The notes below the pieces were generated by a model. That model searched no databases. It saw nothing but the letters and a program-made list of their open reading frames with translations, and was not told the origin of the DNA. This document shows, piece by piece, positions 1 through 5,044 of a stretch of 5,044 bases of DNA. A program made the position numbers and the translations under genes. This stretch comes from Candidatus Falkowiibacteriota bacterium (GTDB taxonomy: Bacteria > Patescibacteria > ABY1 > BM507 > UBA12075), in assembly GCA_030636285.1 (NCBI GenBank), contig DAOVXE010000067.1, positions 1 through 5,044 on the forward strand. Reading direction: 5' to 3'. Numbering within the stretch: the first letter of the stretch is position 1; each line of letters opens with the position of its first letter.

Positions 1-1920
1 AGGCGTAGCATGGGATTGGCGCAAATTGAGTTTAAATTATATCGGCTTAAAAAGAACGGAGATGTGGAAGAGTTAATTGAGCATGAATTACTGGAGTTAT
101 TATATCGAGTTAATCCGGAGATGACTAAATATAATTTTATCCAGCTAAGCGTGATTTACAGAGATTTACTCGGCGCCAGTCCGTGGGTGTTAAGTAAAGT
201 TAATGAGAGTGATAAATATCCCAGTAATATTTATATAGCAAGGCCGGAATATTTTAAAGTTCAGAAAGACAAGAACGGCCAGTTGTTGGGCTATACGTAT
301 GAGATTGGAACATTCAAAAAAACTTACAGTCCGGATGAAGTAATATTTTTAAAAAATCATAATCCTAAAAATCCAGATAAGGGAATCGGTGTAATTGAAG
401 CCGTGCGTATGAGCGCTGAAAATGATGATTATATTTTGCAGTCTAATAGCAATTTGCTTAAAAATAATGCCAGGCCAAGCGGTTTTTTGGAATTACAGGG
501 CAATGCAAACAGTGAAACTCTCAAAAGATTAAAAAAGGAATTTAAGAAAAAATATCAGGGTTATGAGAACGCATATAATGTTCAGATTCTTGAAGGCGGT
601 ATGAAATTTAAGCCGGTCAGTCTGCCTCCGAAGGATTTGGATTTTATTGAGAGTCGGAAAATGAACAGGGATGAGATTCTTTCAATATTCGGAGTACCTA
701 AGCCGGTATTGGGAGTATTTGAGGATGTAAACAGAGCCAGCGCGGTAGCGGCTGAATATGTGTTTAATAAATGGACATTGGAGCCATTGGCTACGGAAAT
801 GATTGAGCAGTTAAATGAGTTTTTAGTGCCAAAATTCGGATCTGATTTATGGCTTTCGTTTGAGCCTTTAACTCGTGAGGATCAGGAGATGAGTTTGAAA
901 AAGAAAACAGAGAGCTGGAACAAATGGATGACTACTAATGAAATCAGGGAGATGGAGGGATTGGAAGCGATTAACGGCGGAGATTATATTTATATGCCGT
1001 TATCAAATATGCCTTTGATTGGCGGTGAGAAAAAAACAGACGGATATATAAAAATCAAAGCAAAAAGAAACGGTCAGATAAATTTAAAAACGCAAAAATT
1101 AATTAAAAGACGAATTTTAAATCGGAATTTTAATATAAATAAAATAGCTGAAAAAGCCACTAAAAAAATTATCAGCAGTTTAGTTGATGAGAAAAAAGTT
1201 GTATTAAAAATTGTTGAAGAAAAAAATAAAAGTATCAGCGATGAACAAAGAGAGTTATTCTATAAATCCCGCATGAAAAATGAGGTAAAGCTGGAGGCGT
1301 TATGGAAAAGTAAATTTATTAAATTTTTTAAAGATCAGAAAGAGAGATTTATAAATTCTCTGGATGAAAATTATAAAAAAGATGTAGCTGAAGATTATGG
1401 CATTATCAAAACAGAAGAATTACAAGCTACGATTGATTTGATTACGCCCCTGATGTACGAGACAGTAATAACCGGAGTGGCCGGAGCCAGTGAACTGATT
1501 AGTGAGGATATGATTGTGGACATGGATTTTATCAGAGAGTGGTTGGGAAAAGTAAGCGAAGAGATCGGAGAAACCATCAGTAATACGACAATTGATAATT
1601 TTTCAAAAACTATAAAAGAGGGAGTTGCTAACGGCGAGGATATCGGAGAGCTTCGGAAAAGAGTGGAGGCGGTATTTGATTTTGCCGTAGATTATCGGGC
1701 TGAAATGATTGCAAGGACTGAAACATCCAGGGGAGTTGTAGAAGCTCATCGTAAAACTTATGAGCATTATGGATATACGGATGCAGAGTGGCTGTTGTCG
1801 CCTGGCGCTTGCAGTTTGTGTATTACTAAGAGCTTGCAAAAATGGACTATCAAAAATATTGAGGGGCAAATTCCCGGACAAACTCATCCGAATTGCAAGT
1901 GTGATTTTACTCCATTATAA
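1..1920 (+). CDS. Phage portal protein fused to a C-terminal MuF (SPP1 gp7-like) minor head domain, 5' partial
   Basis: Portals form the dodecameric ring at one capsid vertex through which DNA is packaged and the tail attaches. The reading frame is open to base 1 (codons Arg-Arg-Ser precede the ATG at 10). The first visible residues, AQIEFKLYRLKKNGDVEE, correspond to a strand that in HK97-family portals follows about 30-40 N-terminal residues, so the true start probably lies upstream. Numbering from the ATG at 10, residues 1 to about 337 are portal: a GIGVIEA segment (125-131) and the hallmark region EILSIFGVPKPVLG (222-235) followed by a helix. Residues about 338-400 are a Lys-rich, AT-rich linker. 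Residues about 400-636 match the Mu gpF/SPP1 gp7 minor head family (PF04233 type): the helix RAEMIARTET (563-572), WLLSP, a CSLC pair (601-604) and the terminal HPNCKC (626-631). MuF-type proteins associate with the portal and affect head morphogenesis or DNA delivery; here the domain is covalently attached. The prohead protease starts 24 bases downstream. The portal and MuF assignments are both firm. Confidence 0.93.
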   Translation, partial: RRSMGLAQIEFKLYRLKKNGDVEELIEHELLELLYRVNPEMTKYNFIQLSVIYRDLLGASPWVLSKVNESDKYPSNIYIARPEYFKVQKDKNGQLLGYTYEIGTFKKTYSPDEVIFLKNHNPKNPDKGIGVIEAVRMSAENDDYILQSNSNLLKNNARPSGFLELQGNANSETLKRLKKEFKKKYQGYENAYNVQILEGGMKFKPVSLPPKDLDFIESRKMNRDEILSIFGVPKPVLGVFEDVNRASAVAAEYVFNKWTLEPLATEMIEQLNEFLVPKFGSDLWLSFEPLTREDQEMSLKKKTESWNKWMTTNEIREMEGLEAINGGDYIYMPLSNMPLIGGEKKTDGYIKIKAKRNGQINLKTQKLIKRRILNRNFNINKIAEKATKKIISSLVDEKKVVLKIVEEKNKSISDEQRELFYKSRMKNEVKLEALWKSKFIKFFKDQKERFINSLDENYKKDVAEDYGIIKTEELQATIDLITPLMYETVITGVAGASELISEDMIVDMDFIREWLGKVSEEIGETISNTTIDNFSKTIKEGVANGEDIGELRKRVEAVFDFAVDYRAEMIARTETSRGVVEAHRKTYEHYGYTDAEWLLSPGACSLCITKSLQKWTIKNIEGQIPGQTHPNCKCDFTPL

Positions 1921-1944
1921 TAATTTATTAAAAATATCAATCAT

Positions 1945-2727
1945 ATGAAAAAATCAACTAGAAAAGAAATTAACAAAAAGCGTCCCGAAGCGGTTGAAAA
2001 TAAAATGATCAGAATTAGAGCTAAGGCGGAAATTAAAATAATTGAACGGAAAGAAGAAAAAGACCAAGGTATTATTGAGGCTTATGTATCTATCTTTGAT
2101 AATGTTGATTTGGTTGGGGATATTATCAAAAGAGGCGCGTTTGTTGAAAGTTTGCGCAAGAAATTGCCCAAGGGAGTTTGGATGCATAACTGGGAAGAGC
2201 CTATTGCCAAAACTTTAAAAGGCGAAGAAGACGACAAGGGGCTTTTTATTAGGGCGCAGTTTAATTTGGAAACACAGCGAGGAAGGGAATCATTCAGCGA
2301 TATTAAATTCGGGATTATAGATGAGTTCAGTATCGGATTTAAAATCTTGGATTATGAGTGGGATGAAAACGACAACCGGATAATTAAAAAAGTCAGGCTG
2401 TATGAATGGTCGCCGGTATTGGCCGGAGCTAATCCTGATACTGAATTGATAAATGTTAAAGATGAAAAAAGAAAAATAAATAAACGCGAGAAGCAAATTG
2501 ATTATGTGGACGTGGATTATAAAAAAAGAAGAGTAAAAATTTATTATCAAAACGGAAGCGTGAAGCGGATAAAGTTAAGTTATAAATATATTAAATATTT
2601 AAAGTCCCTGACAAACAAGGGGATAAAGGTCGATTCTGGTGCGGATAAGAAAAAAATATTCCGTATCAGGCAAGCTATCAAGCAGGCTGATAAAGCCTGC
2701 GAGTATGTATTAAGAATAACAAAGTAA
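1945..2727 (+). CDS. HK97-type prohead maturation protease (S78-like) with a basic C-terminal extension
   Basis: This is the capsid maturation serine protease, which is packaged in the procapsid and cleaves the capsid protein's delta domain. Residues about 21-170 follow the family pattern: EAYVSIFDNVDLVGDIIKRGAF near the N-terminus, then WMHNW with the presumed catalytic His81, DEFSIGF with presumed nucleophile Ser129, and LYEWSPV with Glu154 as the probable third residue. The usual 'PAN' turn after the last motif reads AGANP here. Residues about 171-260 form a Lys/Arg-rich tail not expected in a minimal protease, which is usually near 180-220 residues. It contains a strand-like part (VDVDYKKRRVKIYY) and a helical end. 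The start at 1945 gives a basic 20-residue leader. Met21 (2005) fits the family N-terminus equally well, and neither has a Shine-Dalgarno site. The gene sits between the portal and capsid genes, as usual, with 4 bases before the capsid start. Confidence 0.9.
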   Translation: MKKSTRKEINKKRPEAVENKMIRIRAKAEIKIIERKEEKDQGIIEAYVSIFDNVDLVGDIIKRGAFVESLRKKLPKGVWMHNWEEPIAKTLKGEEDDKGLFIRAQFNLETQRGRESFSDIKFGIIDEFSIGFKILDYEWDENDNRIIKKVRLYEWSPVLAGANPDTELINVKDEKRKINKREKQIDYVDVDYKKRRVKIYYQNGSVKRIKLSYKYIKYLKSLTNKGIKVDSGADKKKIFRIRQAIKQADKACEYVLRITK

Positions 2728-2731
2728 TTTT

Positions 2732-3796
2732 ATGAACCATAAAGAAAAAAACAATAATCAAAAAACCGAAGTTAAAGAAATTACGCTAAAAGAATTGAAT
2801 CAGCTGATTGGCGATGGCGTTAAAGAAATTGTCGGGGATTTGAAAGCCGAAATTTTAAAAGAAACTCAAAAGGGCTTGGCTGACATTAAAAAGCCAACCG
2901 AGGATGAAAAGATTGAAAAAGCAGCCCAATTTATTAAGGATATATGTTTTGGCAGATTAGAGGAAAAAGCGATTGATTCCGGCAATGCTTCATTCGGACA
3001 TACCATTCCAACTGAGTTGGCGGATTTTATCCTGACCAAGAAAGATAAGATTTCCCGCATGCGCCAGCTGGCTTATTCATTTAAGCTGGGCGGTAATTTT
3101 CAGTTGCCGACCGAAGGCACGGGTGTAATTGCTTATTGGGTGGATGATAATGATAATATTGCGCAAAGCAATCCGACAATTGAAAAGAAGAGTTTATCGG
3201 ATTATTATCTGGCCGCTCGAGTGTTGATTCCGCGCAAGTTGCTCAACACTTCAGCGTTTAATATTGTCAGTTTTATTGGCGAGCTTAGTTCCAGAAAACT
3301 AAGGGATGCGGAGGAATCAGCTTTTGTGGCCGGGGACGGATCAGGCAAGCCAAACGGTGTTAGAGGCGCCGGACTTGCTGAAATTGAACAGATTGATTCT
3401 GATTTTCAGTATGTTGATCTGGTCAACCTATATTACGAATTGCCCGAGCAATATCGCCAGAATGCGATATTCATGACTTCCGGTGCCGGCATGAAATTGA
3501 TTCGATCATTGACTGACCAAAATAATATGCCGATATTTGATGTCCGGGATCAGACTATTTTTAATCGTCCGGTTTTGGAAAGCGCTGATATTCCGGCCAA
3601 TCTTGGTGTCGGCACAGATGAGACGGAAATTATGTTTTTTGACCCGTGGTATTACTGGATTAAAGACGGCGAGCAAATGTTTATTGATACTGATAAAGTA
3701 ATCAGTAAATTGCAGACTGAAGTAGTAGTTGCCGAAGCGATTGACGGCGTGTTCACTATGCCGGAAGCAGGCAAGAAACTAACCGGAGTAAAATAA
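2732..3796 (+). CDS. Major capsid protein, HK97 fold (gp5-like)
   Basis: This 354-residue protein is the main shell subunit. Residues 1 to about 85 are charged and helix-prone, and look like the delta domain that acts as an internal scaffold and is removed by the upstream protease. The mature fold begins around GHTIPTELAD (89-98), the equivalent of the family's 'GG.LVP.ELA' entry. Residues about 105-140 should form the E-loop and its flanks. AGDGSGKPNG (200-209) is the strongly conserved 'GDG.GqP.G' signature, after a long spine helix that ends in EESAFV. The C-terminal part (FDPWYYWI... to EAIDGVFTMPEAGKKLTGV) matches the family's final strands. The exact cleavage site and any crosslinking Lys/Asn pair cannot be fixed by eye. 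GC content is visibly higher than in the neighbours (32 of 60 bases at 3061-3120). The start context is taattttATG, 4 bases after the protease stop. Hairpin-forming DNA follows the stop. Confidence 0.95.
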   Translation: MNHKEKNNNQKTEVKEITLKELNQLIGDGVKEIVGDLKAEILKETQKGLADIKKPTEDEKIEKAAQFIKDICFGRLEEKAIDSGNASFGHTIPTELADFILTKKDKISRMRQLAYSFKLGGNFQLPTEGTGVIAYWVDDNDNIAQSNPTIEKKSLSDYYLAARVLIPRKLLNTSAFNIVSFIGELSSRKLRDAEESAFVAGDGSGKPNGVRGAGLAEIEQIDSDFQYVDLVNLYYELPEQYRQNAIFMTSGAGMKLIRSLTDQNNMPIFDVRDQTIFNRPVLESADIPANLGVGTDETEIMFFDPWYYWIKDGEQMFIDTDKVISKLQTEVVVAEAIDGVFTMPEAGKKLTGVK

Positions 3797-3810
3797 ACTT
3801 TTAGTTTATT
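3792..3810 (+). other. AT-rich hairpin overlapping the capsid gene stop codon
   Basis: A perfect 8-bp inverted repeat, aataaact / agtttatt with a 3-base loop, spans the TAA of the capsid gene. Only one pair of eight is G-C, and the following bases (gttatg) are not a clean U-run, so it is a poor intrinsic terminator. It might help define or protect the 3' end of the capsid message together with the larger structure just downstream, but chance is a real alternative in such AT-rich sequence. Confidence 0.3.
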
Positions 3811-3816
3811 GTTATG

Positions 3817-3879
3817 CTCTCCGTCTACCCTAAGACTTTAGAGGGATTTGTCCGCCAAAGCCTTGGCGTAGGCGGAGAG
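3817..3879. repeat. GC-rich inverted-repeat element (REP/MITE-like), possible three-way-junction fold
   Basis: Terminal arms ctctccgtctac (3817-3828) and gtaggcggagag (3868-3879) are complementary over 12 positions with a single T-G wobble. Inside are two smaller hairpins: ctaa/ttag around 3830-3841, and cgccaa/ttggcg (3853-3858 with 3863-3868, sharing one base with the outer arm). An alternative pairing joins tccgcc (3851-3856) to ggcgga (3871-3876). The element is much more GC-rich than the surrounding AT-rich gap and has no convincing target duplication. It has no T-run after it on the + strand, so it does not look like a standard terminator. From memory, intergenic elements built on tccgcc...ggcgga are common in Patescibacteria genomes. 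Only one copy is present here, so its repeat nature is inferred. Confidence 0.55.
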
Positions 3880-3915
3880 AAAATAATTAACTAATAAATA
3901 ATAAATTTTAATTTT

Positions 3916-4149
3916 ATGGCAAACGACAACAAAAACAATCAACAGCCGTCTTCTGATGGCGAAACAAATGATAACAAAAACAATCAGGAAAACAAGAGTA
4001 ATGACAGCAAGCCTAAAATCAAAAAGAAAAATTTGGTAAGAGTAAGATTTAGCAGGGCTTACACTCCGTATTTAAAAGGAGAGATGGCAGGCTTTGAACC
4101 AAAAGAGGCTAAGAGGTTAATTGAATTAAAGGTTTGCAGTAAAGCATAG
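3916..4149 (+). CDS. Small phage head-module protein of unknown function, low-complexity N-terminus
   Basis: This 77-residue protein has two parts. Residues 1 to about 39 are a disordered-looking Asn/Asp/Lys/Gln tail in which the heptad NDNKNNQ occurs exactly twice (3-9 and 18-24), ending in a basic stretch KPKIKKK. Residues 40-77 are compact: VRVRFSRAYTPYLKGEMAGFEPKEAKRLIE. They resemble a small domain found in many phage head modules ('k.v.vrf...y.pY..GE.agf....A..Li..g.A'), usually encoded near the capsid and connector genes and without an assigned role. No signal peptide or membrane segment is present. The start shares the taattttATG context of the capsid gene and has no Shine-Dalgarno site. 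The gene is isolated from both neighbours by gaps containing hairpins (119 and 55 bases). Its coding status is well supported by the conserved C-terminal half and its position; its function is not known to me. Confidence 0.8.
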   Translation: MANDNKNNQQPSSDGETNDNKNNQENKSNDSKPKIKKKNLVRVRFSRAYTPYLKGEMAGFEPKEAKRLIELKVCSKA

Positions 4150-4159
4150 AGCTTTGATG

Positions 4160-4183
4160 CCTGATCTTGTTTGCGGGATCAGG
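4160..4183 (+). terminator. Hairpin between the small gene and the connector gene, weak terminator candidate
   Basis: The arms cctgatc (4160-4166) and gatcagg (4177-4183) pair perfectly, and two further G-U pairs (tt with gg) close a 6-base loop. The hairpin starts 10 bases after the TAG of the small gene. The bases after it (aattaatgtttta) are AT-rich but not a compact U-run, so full termination is doubtful. Partial attenuation or an RNA processing/stability element is equally possible. Confidence 0.35.
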
Positions 4184-4204
4184 AATTAATGTTTTATAAA
4201 AAAT

Positions 4205-4741
4205 ATGATAACCGCGGAAGATTTTAAAAATTATATCAGCTTAAATACAAGCGACTATGACAGCGTGATTGATGTTTTGATTTCCGGCGCTGTTAGCTGG
4301 GTTGAAGTTATGGTAAATAATAAAATCAAAGAAGACACGGTAGAGGAATATTTTGACGGCGATGAAATAGACAGTGATATATATCTTAGTAATAATCTGA
4401 ATTTGAAAAATTTAACTGTTGAGTATAAAAATGACGGAGGATGGATTGTTTTGCCGAATACGGAGTATGTTTTTTATAAGGATCAGGGAATAGTAAAACT
4501 CAAAAGCGTGAGAAGAGGTGAAAGGAATTACAAAATTAATTATAAGGCCGGATTTACAGATTCAGATGTGCCGGATAATTTAAAGCTGGCAATATTGAAA
4601 TTGGCGGGTAAGTTATGGAATCAGCGCAAAAGCGATGGTGTAAAAAATGAAAGTCTTGGTGATGCCAGTATTTCATGGGAGAATCATTTAACCCCCGATA
4701 TCGCCTCAATTTTGTCAGGCTATAAGATGTATTCATTATGA
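4205..4741 (+). CDS. Head-tail connector (adaptor) protein, HK97 gp6 / SPP1 gp15-like
   Basis: Adaptor proteins of this family form a ring under the portal after packaging and provide the seat for the stopper and tail. The 178-residue protein starts with a helical segment (MITAEDFKNYISLNTSDYDSV) followed by a second helix with SWVEVMVNNKI, the usual N-terminal helix pair of the family. The middle is a beta-rich insertion (about 48-117) ending in YKINYKAGF (109-117), the family's 'y.i.Y.aGy' strand. Then comes VPDNLKLAILKLAGKLW (122-138), the typical 'vP..lk.A.l.la...w' helix, and LGDASISW (151-158) before the C-terminal segment DIASILSGYKMYSL. The family assignment rests on this pattern and on gene order. 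The stop TGA overlaps the start of the next gene (ATGA), indicating translational coupling. No Shine-Dalgarno motif precedes the ATG. Confidence 0.85.
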   Translation: MITAEDFKNYISLNTSDYDSVIDVLISGAVSWVEVMVNNKIKEDTVEEYFDGDEIDSDIYLSNNLNLKNLTVEYKNDGGWIVLPNTEYVFYKDQGIVKLKSVRRGERNYKINYKAGFTDSDVPDNLKLAILKLAGKLWNQRKSDGVKNESLGDASISWENHLTPDIASILSGYKMYSL

Positions 4742-5044
4742 GATTTGCGTTTAATAAAAAATTAACTGTTTATCATCTGGTAAGCGGATCGGAAAATAAA
4801 AAGGAAAGCTATTCATTGGTCGGTGAAATTAGAGGGTCGATTATGTCCATCAAAGCCGAGGATACGCTTATAAGCGATGGCAACCCGGCCGAAATGCTTA
4901 AACTGTATGCCGAAAGCCATTCAGATATTAAAGAGACAGATAAGCTGGAATGCGGTGGAGAGAGTTATATTGTTAAGACTATCAGGAAATATGATCATGG
5001 AGGACTGGGAAGAATAGAAGCGATAATTCATAGAATCAATAACT
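4738..5044 (+). CDS. Probable head-closure (stopper / head-tail joining) protein, 3' partial
   Basis: This reading frame starts at the ATG of an ATGA overlap with the connector gene and stays open for 102 codons to the window end; no stop is seen. The visible protein begins MRFAFNKKLTVYHLVSGSEN and continues with a strand pattern VGEIRGSIMSIKAED. Further on are SDIKETDKLECGGESYIVKTI (about 62-82) and a strand GRIEAIIHRI. The order 'DI...D.l...g..Y.Vk.v......g' is typical of small SH3-like or beta-barrel head-closure proteins (HK97 gp7/SPP1 gp16 type), normally 100-130 residues and encoded directly after the adaptor. If so, only a short C-terminus is missing. These proteins seal the DNA-filled head and make the interface for the tail. 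Sequence conservation in this family is low, so the call depends heavily on position; a tail-completion protein is the main alternative. Confidence 0.75.
   Translation, partial: MRFAFNKKLTVYHLVSGSENKKESYSLVGEIRGSIMSIKAEDTLISDGNPAEMLKLYAESHSDIKETDKLECGGESYIVKTIRKYDHGGLGRIEAIIHRINN

Noticed and set aside
1603..1887. 94-residue open frame on the - strand inside the MuF domain
   Set aside because: It lies wholly inside a well-supported conserved gene on the other strand, has no recognisable domain, and has a composition expected of an antisense shadow.
1350..1920. Possible polymorphic toxin domain at the C-terminus of the MuF protein
   Set aside because: The protein ends right after the standard HPNCKC motif, leaving no room for an added toxin domain, and no immunity-like gene follows.
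1760..1948. 62-residue + strand frame overlapping the end of the portal-MuF gene and the protease start
   Set aside because: It is out of frame with two confident genes, includes the AT-rich spacer, and matches nothing recognisable; the overlap with the protease ATG is coincidental.
2290..2550. 86-residue hydrophobic - strand frame resembling a membrane protein
   Set aside because: The Phe/Ile-rich sequence is what the reverse complement of a Lys/Asp-rich gene gives. It covers the protease catalytic region, so it is a shadow.
2732..3796. Encapsulin (nanocompartment shell) instead of a phage capsid protein
   Set aside because: The delta-like N-terminus, the prohead protease upstream, and the portal and connector genes around it show a phage head module.
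3817..3879. Intrinsic terminator or a single CRISPR repeat
   Set aside because: There is no T-run after the stem on the + strand, and only one copy is present with no spacers, so neither interpretation holds.
3880..3915. Promoter upstream of the small gene
   Set aside because: The region is almost pure A/T, so -10-like strings occur by chance, and no paired -35 element at proper spacing could be identified.

Overview
The window holds part of the head-assembly module of a tailed double-stranded DNA phage or prophage with an HK97-type capsid. All genes are on the + strand, and both ends of the window cut through a gene. The order is portal, prohead protease, major capsid protein, a small low-complexity protein, a gp6/gp15-like head-tail adaptor and a head-closure (stopper-like) protein. 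This is the canonical HK97-type order. The large terminase would be expected just upstream, and the tail genes just downstream.

Layout: 1-1920 encodes the portal protein, whose N-terminus lies outside the window. It is fused in frame to a C-terminal Mu gpF/SPP1 gp7-type minor head domain through an AT-rich, lysine-rich linker. 1945-2727 is the S78-like prohead maturation protease, with an unusual basic tail of about 88 residues. 2732-3796 is the HK97-fold major capsid protein with an N-terminal delta (scaffold-like) domain. 3797-3915 is a non-coding gap with a short AT hairpin and a GC-rich inverted-repeat element of 63 bp. 3916-4149 is a small protein of unknown role, followed by a hairpin in the next gap. 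4205-4741 is the head-tail connector, and 4738-5044 is the start of the head-closure protein, coupled to it by an ATGA overlap.

How they work together (family knowledge): twelve portal subunits nucleate the procapsid. The capsid protein assembles around them with its delta domains inside, and the protease then removes the delta domains and destroys itself. DNA is packaged through the portal, and the adaptor and stopper rings then close the head and receive the tail. Here the MuF-type minor head protein is part of the portal polypeptide instead of a separate gene.

Host: AT-rich, lysine/asparagine-rich coding sequence, no convincing Shine-Dalgarno site before any of the five visible starts, a repeated taattttATG start context, and a dispersed-repeat-like GC-rich element (tccgcc...ggcgga) all recall Patescibacteria (CPR, Parcubacteria-type) genomes. 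This is an inference from memory of such genomes, not a search result. TGA serves as a stop at 4739, and no in-frame TGA interrupts roughly 1,400 codons, so a code with TGA reassigned is unlikely. No integrase, tRNA, CRISPR or host gene is visible, so free phage and prophage cannot be told apart.
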